Source of the DNA: Callaeas wilsoni
Taxonomy: Eukaryota; Chordata; Aves; Passeriformes; Callaeidae
NCBI GenBank assembly: GCA_013398955.1
Contig: VWPU01013558.1
Location: 124,001-188,000, forward strand
Direction of reading: 5' to 3'
Length of the DNA stretch: 64,000 nucleotides
Shown here: piece by piece, positions 27,975 through 42,600 of the stretch
How positions within the stretch are numbered: position 1 is the stretch's first letter
Layout: each line of letters opens with the position of its first letter
Notes under the pieces: generated by a model
The model's database searches: none
Told to the model about the DNA's origin: nothing
What the model saw: only the letters and a program-made list of their open reading frames with translations
Position numbers and translations under genes: made by a program

Positions 27975-30900
27975 TCTCTAAATGCCTTGTTTTAATATCC
28001 ACAAACTGCAGTAAAACAATCCACATCTCCCCTGTTCCATCCTAAACTCTGATTGCCACCTGCCATTTAATTTTTCATAACTATTATCATTTTTAATAAT
28101 GCCACTGCATTTTCTTGGCTAAAGAGCCTCTGTCGGAAAGAAAAGCTTCCCCATGTCCTCTTCTCCATGACTCCAGGTGTATCTGTATCATAGCAAGCCT
28201 TTCCTAAGCATCTCTTCAAAGGCATTCACAGCTTTCTCTCCTCTAATCTTAGACGCATATTTGACATCACTAAATAACCATGCAGTTACACAGTAAACTG
28301 GTGGTGAGAGATATGCAAGTGGCAAATCTGTGTTCTGGTGTCTAAAAATCAGTAATCCTGCCTCAGCTCTCACTGATTGACTGGAAACTGAAGCAGGAGG
28401 AAAGCAGGCCCAGTACGGACAGAAGACTAATACTGATTTATGGGAGGCAAACCTCTGAGATAGTGATTTACTCCCTCGGGATTTTTTCCTGAGAGATGAC
28501 ACCACACATCTGCAGGACTGGAACCAGGAGAGATAAAAGTCTGAGTTACTATAAGCAACCAAAAAGGACCAAGTGCTCTAGAGCGGGGATGTGCCTCCAG
28601 AGACATAACTCTCCTCCCCTATCACCAATTCACTTTTTTACTATTGATTATAACAGGAAGGGAGAGATGGAAAACTCATGTAATTCCCTGTCCAAGGGCT
28701 TGTGGCCTGGGGAAGTTGATGCTGTCTAATCTAATAAGGATGCAATACAGCCTGGGTCATCTGGGCTCTGCTCTCATCCTCTGGGAGTTGTGTGTAAATG
28801 AACACTATAGAAAGGAATTAAGAGTCCCCTAAAAGAAAATAAAAATAAAACAAAAAAACAGCTGATATTTCTGCTTTCTTTTGAACGGTGACTGACTTTC
28901 CATCAGTGCTCTCATGCCACTTTGGAGGGAGATTGCCCAGCAGAAATGTGAGAGGATTAGGCTGGTGCCTTTCCATCAGGGCAAGCTGTGCTCTGGGGAA
29001 GGGGTACGGCAGGGACGGGGTGACGGCCGTGGGGATGAGCAGGGTTGCAGCAGGCAGGTGCCTCTCCATGCTGGAGCCATGCGATGGCCAGCACGGCACA
29101 CTGAAACGATCTCCCCAACCCATTGTGTGCACATGCTGTTCCTGCTGCAATGTCACACAGAAATGAGACAGTGCTGTGACATTCACTTGCTTCAAGCTAA
29201 ACCAGGCCTGACATACATCCTTCACTAACTCAGCAAGGAGCAGAATTGGCCAAAGCTGGAGGGTGTCCCAGGAGCTGGGCTGGGTGCAGCTGTGCCCAGC
29301 CTTCACTCTGCTTTCCACCTTGCACTACACAGCATGTTTCCTCAGAGCCCATGTCTCTCAGGATAGGAGAAGTGTGTTGACTGCCAATGTGGGCTGACAT
29401 GGCAGGCAGCAGTGGCAGGTGGGAAATGGATCTATTGCCTCCCAAGATGATGCATCTTCCCATTCAAATCAGCTCACCAATGCAGATAGCCTTATGTCTG
29501 CAGAGAACACTATTTAAATGGCAGATTTTATTCAGATGGCACCTGAAAGTTATTTTTATTGAATTTAATTTTAATTAATCATATTGCCAAGGGTGGGCTG
29601 AAGTGGCCTCTGTTTTTAATTTTTTCTCCCCAGAGTGGATATCCTTAAACTCCTTCCTATAGTGATATGGCTGTAGCTTGCAAAAAAGGCAGTCTGGATT
29701 TATTATTCTGCCTCTTGCCTTGTTCTGTCTGATCCTAGAGAGAACATTGCAATGACTGCTGGTTAGAAAATTAGTTAAGTGAACTGTACACTGTATTCTC
29801 TTTCTGTATCACTTCTTATTAGGGATAAAAGATAATATAGCTCCCTCTCTCCCCCCCACTCACCCTGCATTTCATCCAGAGCTCATGTAAGGAGCATTTC
29901 AATGTACTGCTGCAGCCTGCTCTTGAAAGGACTCATCACATCTAAAAGCCCTTGGGATAACTCTCGACTTTTGGTGCAAAGTGCAGCAAGTAGTATCATA
30001 TGTGTGGAAGAAGGTGGTGCTGAGATGCCAATGCACAGGTGCTAAAGAAAGAAGCCTGTCGGGGTCGCTTCTGCACTGCACAAGCAGCAGCCTGTCACCT
30101 GCCTCACATTGGAGCCCTGCCTCTGCAGCACTCAGGATTTCAGATATTTGAAACACAGCACTGCCCTTTCCCTCTGGGTCCAAATGATCAAACTCCTCCA
30201 GCTCCACGTGCTCCATTTCGTGGGTCCCAAAGCAGAGCGGTGCTGCAGCAGTGAGCTCACCTGTATAGATAGCTCACATATTTTAAAAAGAAAAAAAACA
30301 CAAAACAAAACCAAAGAAAAGATACTTTCCACCAGCTGCAGCCTGGCAACAGGAGGTTGCCCACTCCAGGTGGTCTGTGCATGGTATTTGGAGATCAGAA
30401 ACATGAGAGGACTGTAAATGGGGGCACATACAAGGTAGCTGACCTCTTTAGCAAAGTATGGACAAGATATCCTGCAGCCTGGTTAAAAATATTGTCAAAA
30501 TTAAACTGAATTTGTAACAGGTAAAAAGCCAGAAATATCCTTGTAAAACTTTATTGCTATACAGTTAATAGTGGATTTTTCTTGTCCGCATGGACTAGCT
30601 AAAAGAAGGAATTTTCCCAAATTCAGTCAATTTATTGCACAGGGGCCATTTTGAAAGAATATCTGACAAAGGAATAGATGAGCCTGTTATGAGAATAAAC
30701 TCCCAGACAACTGAAAGGACAGCCCCAAAGAAGGCCAACCTGATGAGAATGGAGAGCTAATAAATGACAATACTCTTTGTACTCCAAATCGAAATATATC
30801 TCATGCAAAAGCAGAGCTTTCTAAAACAAATCCCTATGATAGATGAAGGATTTAGGCACAGCCAGGTTGTCTGTTTAATGAATTCCCTGCATTTACCCCA

Positions 30901-33900
30901 CTGAGGGAGGAAAACCCAAACACTGCTGTTCAGAACCTTTTTCATGTGGATTAGAGCAGCCGCAAATGACAGAAGACTAATTTTGTCTTGTTTCCCTCCT
31001 TCACATCTCATCTGTCCTACTTTTTACTTTTAAAGGAATGAGTAATTCAAAAAAAAGCCTCCAATATTTATGGATGCTCTGGTTCTTTTAGGCTCACTGA
31101 CTGTGTGTGAGCCAGGAGCCTAATTACATATTTTAGGCATGTATGTAAATCTTTGAATGTATCAGGAAAGCCTTGACTTGGAGGGAAGAAAGATGGCTCA
31201 AAATGAAGTTATATGCCCTTTCCTGTACTGGGCCATGCCCTATTCTGAAGGGACATTTTTGTCAGGAGTTCTACCCCTTTTCCAGTTCGCTCCTGCATTA
31301 AGCCTGGCCTGTTGACAGGAGCTTTAGGAACTGCTGGGAAAAGAAGGCTCAGTGGATTATCTGATACACCATGGAAAAGATGGAAGGTAGAGATCATCCA
31401 AGAGGATGCCATTTGGACTGCATGGGACGTCAGCCACCTTTTAGAGGGTAATAAGCTGAAATCTCAATTTTCAGTCATTCTTTCTTTGATTTTATTTTGA
31501 AAGTGGATATTGGAGCTCTGCACATGGAGCATTTCACAGCTGACCTCTGCTCACAATAAATACCCAGCCTGATGGCTAACCCTCAGCAGTTCGTAAGGAG
31601 CAAGAGTCATAAGCAATTTTTTGGGTTTTATTTAATGAACTGGTCCACCTGGCAGTTGAAAGAGAAGCCTTTTCATCTTAAAATGAAATTGAAGCCCTCT
31701 GTGGCTGTGTCTCTAGAAGCAGCCACGAGATGATGCTGGGTGCTTGTACCCAGACCTGCTCCCTGAGCTGCCCATCTGGCCAGGCTGTGCAAAAGACACT
31801 CCAAAGAGAGTGATGTTGCCTGAGAGCTACAGCAAATGCTGAAGCATTCCCAGGTGGAAAAGTCTCCATGAGTACTCAGTATTGTGAAGCCCAGACTTCC
31901 GCAGCATTTTCTGCTACAGCGAAATGCCCTCCATCTCTTCACCCTGCAGCTGTGGGAGGCAGGACAGACATCCCACCACAACTGGTTTCCCCAGGAGCAC
32001 CAGGAAGGAATGATGGTCCTACTGCTTGCTGACTATCAAATTCCTGGTGCTCCTGGGACCACACCTCATGCAGTGACCTCTTGGAAGGAGATAAACTCTC
32101 CAAAAAGGTAAGGTTTCCCTTAGCTTCTCTGTCTTGAGAGCTGTCTGAAGATCCCTCTGAGAGATCCCTTTGTCTTAACTGGCTTTATATGCCTGCTTTT
32201 GGCACCTGAGTCTCACCCCAAGAATCAACCATGAAAAAATGAATAAATTAATCTACCCTTAGGATTCACAGAGGCAAAATGCACTGGGGAACCTACAAGG
32301 CTAAGTCCAAATCCAGCTCAGATTTAGGAGTAAATCTAACCTGTCTTCCTTCATCCTTGACCTTGTTACCTTTCCCTTGGCACTTAACAATCCTTTTTCC
32401 CAGACTAAATAGCACAAGAGGTGCTGGGAATAGGTATTAGCAACCATCCAAGTGAAGAGTTACTTTAAATCCAGGCTGAGGTTTTGACTTCTCCTCCTGT
32501 TCTCCTGAGCCACCAGCGATGGAAATTTTTCATCTCTGATAAAGCAGATTAGCTGCTGGAAATGTCAGAGAGAGGCTACAGCTGGCTGCATGGTGGGGAA
32601 ATACTTCCCTGCCAGCCCTGGAAGCCACTGAACGCTGGACCCCAGGAGAGATGCTCCACAGTCTGTTGCATAAAGTCACTTGGCCTGTGATGCTGTTAAT
32701 GCAGAAACACCTCGATGTGCTCTGCTCAGTGAAGTTCACCAGCAGCAGCGAGTCAAGCCTACAGACAGCTCAGTGGAGGGGAGGCGGTGCAGGTTTTTTC
32801 CTTTTCCCACTTCCATTTCTTTCTTCTTTAATTTTGGTAATGGATCAGAGTCAAATGAACAACATCTGGCAATTAGCACATCCCTTGCCTGGCTCCGATC
32901 TGCCACTAAGTTCTGAGTGTTTGCCTTTATTTTTAAATCGGTGGCTGTCAGAGAGAATTAAATGGTGCTTAAAGAAGCACACAGACGTTATAATTAAAGG
33001 CACGCCAACCTTGACAGGTAGCTGTGAGTGGAAATTTCAACTTTTCATGGGAAAAGGGGCTGTTGGCACGCGCATGTGCTCTTAAACTCCATGTGTTTCC
33101 CCCAGCTCATCTATCCCCAGGTGCTTTTTATACACCCATACTTGCAATTAATTGTCTCTTTATCTGCTCCATTTCAACAGCCATCCAGCCCAGTATTGCG
33201 AGAAGAAATGTACTTTAAATCTAGGAATAAAACTGGAATCCATTAGCTGTGATTGCATGTGCTTCTGTGGGACTTTGCTGTTAACAAGGATAGAAATGAT
33301 ATAATGGAAAACAGAACAGGGAGCATAAACCTGCTGGTGTGCAGAGCATCCTGATACCAAATAATCTACATGCCTTCTAGCTAGGAATGAATGCCTGGTG
33401 CCCTGGGCACTTTCCTGCCAGGCCATGTTATTATAATCATGGTCTACCCCCAGCTCGTTCTGCTCCCTCTAATTAAAACAGGGTCTAATCTTCCTCCTTA
33501 CAGTATTGACCCACCTGCCTCTCATGACCAGCTGACTCTTCTAGGAAATAATGGGAGCGTGGAAACTAGGTTCATCTGCCACATGCTCAGCTTTGACCCA
33601 GTTCTGAATGGAGGGCAAACATCATGTGAATAGGATCTAGCCTGGCCTCTCACCCTTCTTCCAAGGATTTCAGGCCTCTGAGGCTGCCAGTCCAGCATTT
33701 TTCCTGTCATTGGTTTAGGGCTGTAATTGAAGGTCACATGTGGGGTAAGGCTGTGATCCACTCTTGGTCTTAGGGCTGGTGCTGGTCCTGCAGAGGTGAG
33801 CAGAGCTGTATTGATGATGGGAAGGGTTGTCCTGACATGGGATCTCCGTGCTATCACACAACTGCAAGTTTGGATATCACACCAGGCAGCCCAGGTTGGA

Positions 33901-34659
33901 GAATGCAGCGTCCCCACATCTTGCCTTTTAAATCTGCATCTGCCACAACTTTTGGTCACTCAGTAATTTTACCTGCTGTCTGAAGGTTTAAGTTGGACAG
34001 CATTAATAACAGCCACCAGGTTTAACAGCCACACCGTCCTATCTGGGGTGGCTTCAATAAGGTGATGCTGACAATCTGGTTCTTAAGTTAGTTTTCAAGC
34101 AAAATTTTAAACAAACTCCCTCCAATTATCCTTGCGCTGCCTTCACAGGACTTGCTTGGCTTGCTCTGCTCCCTACAACCTTGTTAAATGCCTATCCCAC
34201 AGTGTTCAACAACTACCTTGTGAATGTGCTTCCAGCTGCCCATCCAGCCAGGGTGGGCTTTCTGTCCACCCTGGAAAACTAAGGTGAATTTTGTGCAACT
34301 TCAGCTAGCATCCAAGGGAAGGAAGCAGAGAGAAGGATTTAGGAGGGAAGGGAGGAGCAATAAAGGCATAGTGAAGCCAGGCTAATCAGTGGGACTGTGT
34401 TATGGAATAAACTCTCTTCCCATTTTCTTGTTGCAAAATTGCTGTAGTTGGAAAATGGCTGAAGGAAATTACATTCAAGGTGAGAAACACCAGAGGGATG
34501 TAACTTCTCTCTTTCTGTCCTGCAGCTTGTAGCTTATTCCTACCCTACTCCCTGCATCTCTCACCCAACTTACAATATCTATCTCCTTCTTTCCACCCCT
34601 CCTTCCCCTGCTCTCGTTCCCAATCCCTCTCTCTGCCTCTGATGGATGGAACCATTAGT

Positions 34660-34880
34660 GGAATCACTGTAAATAATGTGTAAAGTTGGAAGTTACAACA
34701 AGGTATCTCATTAAAGCCGCTTCACTCATCTTACTTCCCAATTAATGTTTAAGGCTTCGCTGGAATGCGGTGACAATATGTCACAGCATATCATTGTGGC
34801 AGGCGACAGGAAGTTAATAACCCACTGGTCCTTAAAGAAGCCTTTAATGTCAGCTGCAGAGGAGTAAATAACATTGGTTT
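34660..34880. other. Candidate conserved noncoding element
   Basis: This segment lacks repeats and contains several regulatory-looking strings: AATTAATG at 34740, a CAATATGTCACAGCATATCA block near 34770 and AGTTAATAACC near 34812. It ends against a C homopolymer. It is not coding: the minus-strand frame across it crosses the C run as a poly-glycine stretch. The call rests on texture only. Confidence 0.25.
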
Positions 34881-34883
34881 CTT

Positions 34884-34902
34884 CCCCCCCCCCCCCGCCC
34901 CC
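34884..34902. repeat. Poly-C tract
   Basis: Thirteen consecutive C, one G, then five C. The G-rich complementary strand could stack as a G-run. The tract is likely length-variable and prone to sequencing error. Confidence 0.9.
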
Positions 34903-36719
34903 AGATATCTCCCCTTCTTTTTCCTCTTTTAATTTGCTGCAGGAATGAAAGAGTTTGTGCTGAAATAACATCATTATCTCATAAAGCCGTCTTCCTGCAG
35001 AGGCAGAGCACAAAAGGTGTTGCCCAAGGGACTCTGGGATTTTCAGCAGCTTGACAAAGTTGCTCCAACTCCCCACCCTGAAAATTTAGGAACTCGTGGA
35101 GCATTTGCCTTCACCATCCTTTCTGCCTTTATTCAGGGCCTCTTCTCTTCTTTAATAATAGAAATTCCCTCACTCACCTTTTCTTAGTATTAATTTCTAT
35201 CCCTTCCCCACGCCTCCGAGCCCCTAAACACAACTTCACAGCATCAGCGTAGTCAAAAGTTTTCTTTCATGTGTAACAGTTTTCTCTACTGTTTTTGAAA
35301 CTTTGTTCCTTTGACTTCGCTGCTTTCCAGGGGACGAGTCATCTTCGCCTTTCATTCCTCTAAGTGCCTTTTCACTTTGAGTGCAATTGCTGCTCTTTAC
35401 CCTCCTGTTGCTGCATGACGGGGCTTAAGCCCTCCGGGACATCAACCACCACAGGCTCCAGACCAGGACTGGTCCCGAGAGACTCCACTGGAGTCAAGGA
35501 AACTGCTCTAGTTCATCCCACAGCTGCCAAAACTGGAACTGAGCTCCCGACTCCAGAAGAGGCGGTGTGGCAGCAGTGTCACTAGCCTGTTCCCCTCTGG
35601 GGATGTAAAGATCCATTAATCACACTGTGATATAACATAAACGATCCATTATTGGAAACCCATTTTGTAGATATATTTTTCCCAGGAGAAAAAAATAAAG
35701 AACAAAACCCATATATGTGTAGCATTTATTTTTTAAAAATTACAGGAAAAGTGTCTAGGGCTTGGGAAATGAATCCCACAAACTCTCTGCTCAGGTCAGC
35801 CACAGACCCAATATATCACAGTACACAAATCATGCATGGATTTCTCATGGCCTCTATTTCCTCCAGTACAGTATGTCTAAAAATGTTTGCTCTCCACATC
35901 TGGGTTATTGCCTTAGTGTTTGGAAAGGTCTTTCAAATTTCAGGCTAAACAGACAAGTGTTGTGACTATATAAATACTTATTTTACTTATTGTACTAGGG
36001 ATATTTTAAACATGGCCCTAGACTTCTGTTTTAATAATAGGAAAATGCAGGATGAGTATCAAGAGCAGATTCTTAGCAATGAGATTAACCGTTATTGCAA
36101 AAAGGTCCCAAATGAAAATTGTATGTTGGTTCTTCCAGAGCATTTAAAACTTCACTAGTTCCAAAATTTTGGAAGGCATTGTTCTTTTCCAAGAGAACAG
36201 GGACAGCAAACCAAGCTGCGTTGCATCTTCATGTCAGCCTGAATGGGCCATAAAACATGCTGTGCAGCTCAGATGATGGAGAGAGCTCAGGAGATTGTCA
36301 CCAGTACCAGAGGACCATGAATCCCAAGGAAGTGCAGGCAGTAGCAAGGTAATTGTGGAGCTGAGTCTTCAAGCAGCCAAAGTTTGGTCTATGCAGTCCT
36401 GGAGACAGACTTCAGTGCTTTTGGAAAACCACAAACTGGAAGCAGATGGAATTCAGCATCCTATGGGAGACCCCAGTAAGGGGTGAACTGAGGTCCCTAT
36501 CTTGTGGGAGGGGCAGGGAGGTCTGCCCCAATCCGAGGGTCTAGCATGGCATCTCAAGCCTTGCCCAGATCCAGACCTTTGTTCCTCCACCTCATGTGTG
36601 ACTGCTTCAACCACCTGGTTCTGCATCCCTAAACTGCTGGAAGTTTAACAAACTGAAAGTTCCCACCGTGCTTTGAGATCCTCAGCAAAAGGCACTGCAG
36701 AAATGCAAATGCACTTGGT

Positions 36720-37020
36720 TCCTAGCTCAAATACATTATTGATTTGCTCATTTGCCAGGGGCCACTTGTCAAAAGTATAACAGCATTAGTAGCACTTGAC
36801 GTAATAGGGGAGTGGAGAGGTCTGTGATTAAGTTTAGACAGCCTTGTTTGACTTAGTTAATTGGTTAAATATATTCAGTTACATGTGATGCTTCAGAATT
36901 TCAGCTCCAATAAAGTATTATATTAATTTTAATTAAAGCTCAACAGAGTTGGCCAAATATTTCTATTTTCTGAATATTTTTCTTAATCATGTATTTCATA
37001 TTCTGATAAAACAGGGATTC
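36720..37020. other. Candidate conserved noncoding element
   Basis: An AT-rich, repeat-free block includes ATTATTGATTTGCTCATTTG near 36735, a TTGACGTAAT (CRE-like) string near 36797 and TTAATTTTAATTAAAGC near 36923. No coding frame is present. I infer a possible regulatory element from motif density. Cross-species alignment would decide. Confidence 0.25.
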
Positions 37021-39645
37021 TGGTAGCAGCTAAGGCCTGGAGCACTTTGTCTGACCATGAGAACTTGAAAGAAGAATAGATAGACTAACACTGAGAAGAA
37101 GTGAATTTATTAAAATCTTTCTAACCTGAAGAAAAAATGAGGTGGAACAAGGAAAAATTTCCCTCTGCCTCAAGACAGGATTAACTTACGTCTATTCTGA
37201 CAGATGTATTTCTGCTATTTCTTAAAAATTGAAGACTGTCATGCAAACCGTGACTGCAAGAAGTTGCACCTCCTCCTAATTTTGCCCAGGAGCCTTCATG
37301 CTGGCAATCCCTGATCACTATTTGCTGTTCCCTTGCTTAAGACCTGCATCCATCACAACAGGAAGGGCAAATAGCTTCCCATGGGCTGCCTTAGCTGAAA
37401 GTCCCAAAAAGTGAGGACCCTCACGAGTGAACCCTGAATGATTACAGAGACAGAATTCCTTTAGTTTCCTGATTAAGGACACTCCTGTAGGACTCCTCCT
37501 TTATTTCAGTGTTTTTCCAAGGAGGGAACATTCATGCCAGTGACATGTTCACACCAAAGGCAGATCTGCAAAGAGATGCTCCACATGGCCAAGAAACTTT
37601 GTTTAGGTCTTGCCTGGAGGTTCAATCTGGCTTGCTGAACTGCTGCCATCCTTGGGCCATAAATCTCCATTGAAAGCACATCTGTTAGTTAGGTGAGGCA
37701 TGTGCAAGCCCCAGTAACACTGTCAGACTGGCATAACTGGAACGGTCTCATGTGACCACTCCAGCACAGCAAGACATCCAGCAGGTGTTGAAAAAAGAGG
37801 CGTTGGCTGACTCCAGTGAACCCCACTGACGTAGTAATTACAAGAGTGGGTATCGCCTTTTTAATGACAGCAATTGAAAGTGCAAATAAAACCGCAGCAC
37901 ATTAAAAATAGCCCACTGCTCTCATGAAGCAGCAGCTGCATCTGAGGACTTTTCCCAATGCAGAGCTCTCAGGACTGCCCCCCCTCAGCTTTCCTGCCAA
38001 CTCCCCATCTCTCTGCTTTGCATTTCAATTATTTTTCCTTCTTTCTCCTTAAATGCAGACTCAAAGATCTGAAAGAAGAAAGATAGAAGACAATTTTAGT
38101 GCTGCCTACTGACCATAGTCTAGTTTTCTTTATACTAGCTACATAGGCAGTCAATTAAAAAAAAGTGATAGTTTTCTTTTGCAGTGTTGGGATCCAACTC
38201 TGCAAGCCTTTAATTATCTATCAGTGGAGCTAGGACTTGGGAGAGGGTGTAAAGAGCATCTATTCTTTCAGATGATCTGTCCCTCAGAGCATTTAGCTCA
38301 GGTATTTTGAGCCTAGTGATAAAAAATAACCCACTTTTGCATGTTTTTCCCAATGCTCTCTGCTGCAAGATCATTAAGGCTCTGGTCTCCTGAATACCAC
38401 AGGATCTAAATGACCAGGCACAGCTATAAGGACTTCATTGATCAAGGGCCCCAGCTTGGCCCAGTGGTCACACCTTACATAAAAGATGAATTCATAAATC
38501 TTCTTTAGAGCATCTGTATGTGGTAAATGATGTTCTTGACAGGGCTGATAAACTCAGCACCAACTTCTGCTGGTTCAACTCTGTGTTTAATGACGCACCC
38601 CACTCTAACTTTTTATCACCTGTTATTCGTACACCTTCCCTTAGAACTAGCACAGCAGGGAGTGCGTGGAGCAGAAGGTGGAGTGCCCTGCTCCTTTCCA
38701 GAGCTCTGGCAGGAATGCTCCAACTCTAAATAAAATGAATCATTACCAGCTTTGGGGTGAGTTGCTCTCCTTGCTCACATCTTCCTCTAACCCACATCAG
38801 ACACCACAAAGGTGGATGAAGGGGCAGGCTCCAGCATCAGATGGGAGACCAGAACAAAATGCTGTGCATTGTGTTAAGGATTCACGGCCCTGATGCCTGG
38901 GCAGTGCGAGGGTTTGCTGAATCGTGCTGTCAGTAGCGTTTAACAAGTATGGCAGTGGGATAATGCTAGTGTTTAACAAGTGCAATAATGGCATAATGCA
39001 TAAAAGGCCACAAGCAGGTTGGGACCCAGTGTGCAGCAGCCCAAAGGAAGAAGCCCGATATCTCGCTCTTGTGTTAGAGAAACCAGAGTCATGTTCTCAG
39101 GGGAGTCAGTCACGGGGCTGGGATGGACTGAGATATAATTATGGAATAATGCATGTTCTTTTCCCACCACTCCCTCCTTTCTAAATTAGCTGTCATGTCA
39201 CTAAAAACGTTTCTGTGTTCCACAATCAGTCCACTTAACTGTAACAAAGCAGTGCAGATCTATCAAACTCAGAATGAGCTCCACTAATGACCGCTGAAAT
39301 TACCAAATCAGTCCTGCTTCCCAACACCCTGCCCTTCCCCCTGCGCCCCTCGTCAATCAGCGCTCTGCTTGTGGTCCTGCTCGAGGGCAAACGATGGTGT
39401 CAGGCTCCACATCCACATCGCTTTGCCATACAAAGGTGTTCTTCTGGATGCAGAGTTCTGAGGTTGTTGGGATTGTGCCTTTTTTCACTGTGAGGGGGGT
39501 GCTGGATGCCAGGGGTGGCTCTAGGCAGGCACTGGAGGCACTGGAGAGAGAGCAGCAGAGGTACAGCCAGCAATAAAATACCAGCAGAGTGCATTGTTCC
39601 TGGTCTCTGATTATGCATTTAACTGCATTGCTAAGCACTAAGCAC

Positions 39646-39663
39646 TTTTTTTTTTTTTTTTTT
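39646..39663. repeat. Poly-T run
   Basis: Eighteen T follow a short direct duplication (TAAGCACTAAGCAC). If it were a retroposon tail, the insert would lie to its right on the minus strand, but no recognisable element is present there. Confidence 0.9.
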
Positions 39664-42600
39664 GGTAACCGCTCCTCGGAAGTGCAATCTCGCTGCTATT
39701 CAGATACAATGTGGCTTCTATTCTCTCTCCCAGTTTTAATTATGTGTCCGCCACTGCTCCTTCTCCAAGCTGGCGGTCTCTGAGATTCATAATTTCAGCC
39801 TGACACCATAGTAACCACTTTGTTTGATTCAAGACTCTAATGTCATCACTGGCTGGTCTTGAATAGAGCAGGGAGAGAGGGTGTAATTTGAAGGCAGCAT
39901 CACATAGAAACTGCAATTATTTCTCCCTTTCGGAGGGAAATGTAAACAAAAGGTCATCACTGGTCAGTGCTCTTTGTTTCCATCCTCACACACTGACAAG
40001 CTGACTTTTTGTTTATTATTTATTTCCTCACCCACTTACATGCCTCCACACAGACACCAGGAGCAGCAACCAGTGCTAGTTATCACTCCTGTGTAGGGAC
40101 ATGACTACTACACTGGGAGGACTCCTCTGGTGTTTGAAAACGGCCACAGACAGCTTTGGAAACCAGTCTGGTTCCCATGAAGTGACTGGAAGGGACTGTC
40201 CCTGGTGGGGCACACAGTTGCTACAGCCCTCCTGCCACAGCCAGGGGCTACAACAGACAGCACACACCAGTGACAGACACCCCTGGCTTCGGCTGCCCTT
40301 GCATGGAAAGGACTTGATTCAGATTCTCTTCTCATTCTTCCTGCCTTCTCCCACACAGCTCCCATATAGAATTTCTTCACCATTCCTCTTAAATTAAATA
40401 TGTGAGTCTCTCCTCTGGGGATCAGACTCCATGACTCCAGGCATGACCTGAGAGCCCCTGAGAGCCCTCCCCCTGCCAGCTCAGGGGGATGGTCACACAG
40501 GCTCGTACTGAAAGAGCTGCTGGGCAGTAGTGCCACAGCACAAGAGACTTGCCCAAGGTCCATGGTTTGCCCCTTCTCTGGACACAACCTTTCTCTGATC
40601 CTACTGGGAATGGCAGAGACACATAAGATGAATATCAGAAAGACAGATGAATGTGTACACACAGAAAAATGCAATTCACTCGGCAGCATTCGCTGCAAAT
40701 CCTGCTGCACTAAATGAAGCTTTCCTGCCTTCCCCCAATGGTTCAGTGATAGAAAGGAGTTAAGTGAAAATAAATGCTCATATCAAATCACAGGTATTGA
40801 TTTTCTGAGCTAGTAAATGAAGGCACTTTATCTCCGATGGGAGATTGAATGTCTGTGTGCCACACTTTGCTCCATTTTCATAAAAAGGAAGGCATGGTGG
40901 AATTATTTTACCTGGCTTCTCATAAAGTGTAGAGGGAGCAGATTCTCATGTCCATGACAAGGGGTATCAATCAGGAGCAACGTCATCACAGTGATGGAGC
41001 CACTGAGGATTGACAATGCAATAGCAAGCCTGGAAGGCTGGTCCTGGGCATTGGCTCGTCCTTCAGCAGAGATGGCAGTGTCTTTCATGGGTCCCTGTAG
41101 TCCCCTTCCCTCTCCAGGTGATGAGGATGGGCAGTTCTCTGCAGTTTTTGCTTTGGTTTGCTAGAAGGTAATCTTACATCTAAATCATTTAATTCTACTG
41201 GCTGGTTTAAGACGAGAACAAGAGTTTCACTGCTACTTATGCCCTTTTTGAGCTCTAATGAGTTCTGAGCAGGATGTGATATTAAAATTATAGGTACATT
41301 ACATTTAATAATCTGCAGAAAGCCTTAAAGGGAGCTGTCTATGGCCTTGAGGAGTCGTTTAGAAGATCAAAGCTGACTGATGCAAAGTAATTCATGTAGA
41401 CAGGGGAAGTCGCACTCACAAAGGTCCTTGGAAACACAACCTTTTTTTGACCAAGTTCACCTACACGGGCATGACTAAAAGTGAAAGAGCTAAATTTCTG
41501 CATCTGAGATCTGCAGATCTGTGTTCAAACCTTCTGTCTTATCTGGCAGTTTACCCATCTTATCAGGCAGATCTCTGGCACTAGCACTCCATCTCTGCAG
41601 CCCTCCACCCATTTCACTATGCAGCCAGCCCTGATGTATTTTGCTGCTGATATTTTTCAAAGTGAAAGAGATCAAATATATAAAAATAGATACAAAGAAA
41701 CAAGCCATTAAAAAGCAGACCCCATGCTTTTGCAGAACATGGGTTCTTCTGGTATAAAACTGTGTTGCTAAAAAAAACACCCTGCATTTTCGCTCCCTGC
41801 CTTTTGTGACCCGACACACCAGGATGAATCAGAGAGCGTCCAGTTTAACCCACTGACAGGGAGAAATGAAATGGTAGGTGGATTTCAGCGAGGAGTGACT
41901 TTTGCTTGGGTGAGGGATGATTAGGAGAGACGCTCATGTTCCTGACTTGGAGCCTGCCTGCCTTTTATATCCTCATAGTATTCAATGGAGAGCCAGTATA
42001 GAATCACTGTCTCCAGGGACAAAACCACTGACCTTAAACTCTGAGGCCTCTCTGCCACCAGCGTGAAGAGACCTGGGATGGTATTCAAAGTTTAAAAGAT
42101 GGTTGGCATGGCCTAAGGCTATTGCTCTGTCCAACCCTAACCTTACAATTTCTGCTGAAGTCTGAGGGAACGGGTCCAAAATCAAGTCCATCACTTTGGT
42201 GGAGAAAAGCTCATTTGTCCCATTGTGGATTCCCATAGGAAAATAGGAGAGAAAACTGTCTCTTGATAATCAATGGTTGAATCTGAAAGGTGGGAAGTGG
42301 CAATATGTGTCTAAAGAAGCGACAATGCTCACTTTGCTTGGAAGGAAACCTACAGTATAAGGGAAGCTGATCAGACACTGTCCCTGTCAGCCCTTCTTCC
42401 ACCAGCCATTGAACATGGCCCTGTAGGGCAATGCTGTCTTGATGTCAGGCTCCCACGGTGGTCTTTGCTGTGCCGTTGCAAAGCAGCACTGTGATAATAA
42501 AAGAAATAGTTTTGTGACAGTGTCCTTTGAAATTTACTTTATTATTTCTTGGTTATTGTACCTCCTCAAGGTGGTATAGGAAATCTTCTAGGAGCTCAGA

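Larger units (their letters stand above)
20726..34650. other. Noncoding stretch, no gene recognised
   Basis: Nothing in this region resembles a known protein-coding exon. The longest plus-strand open frame (26556-27188) has low-complexity residue use and no family likeness. A short 21-base tandem repeat at 25.15 kb and a likely ancient interspersed repeat at 27.91 kb are the only structured items I can point to. Confidence 0.55.

Noticed and set aside
29278..29302. Small inverted repeat GGCTGGG / CCCAGCC
   Set aside because: Seven-base arms with a ten-base loop are expected by chance. No structured RNA or terminator context.
40545..40562. GACTTGCCCAAGGTC, like the tail of an old MIR-type element
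   Set aside because: Only about 15 bases match and neither side continues the element, so chance is likely.
40108..40710. 200-codon open frame on the minus strand
   Set aside because: No recognisable domain, an ordinary mix of residues typical of translated noncoding DNA, and other open frames overlap it on the opposite strand.
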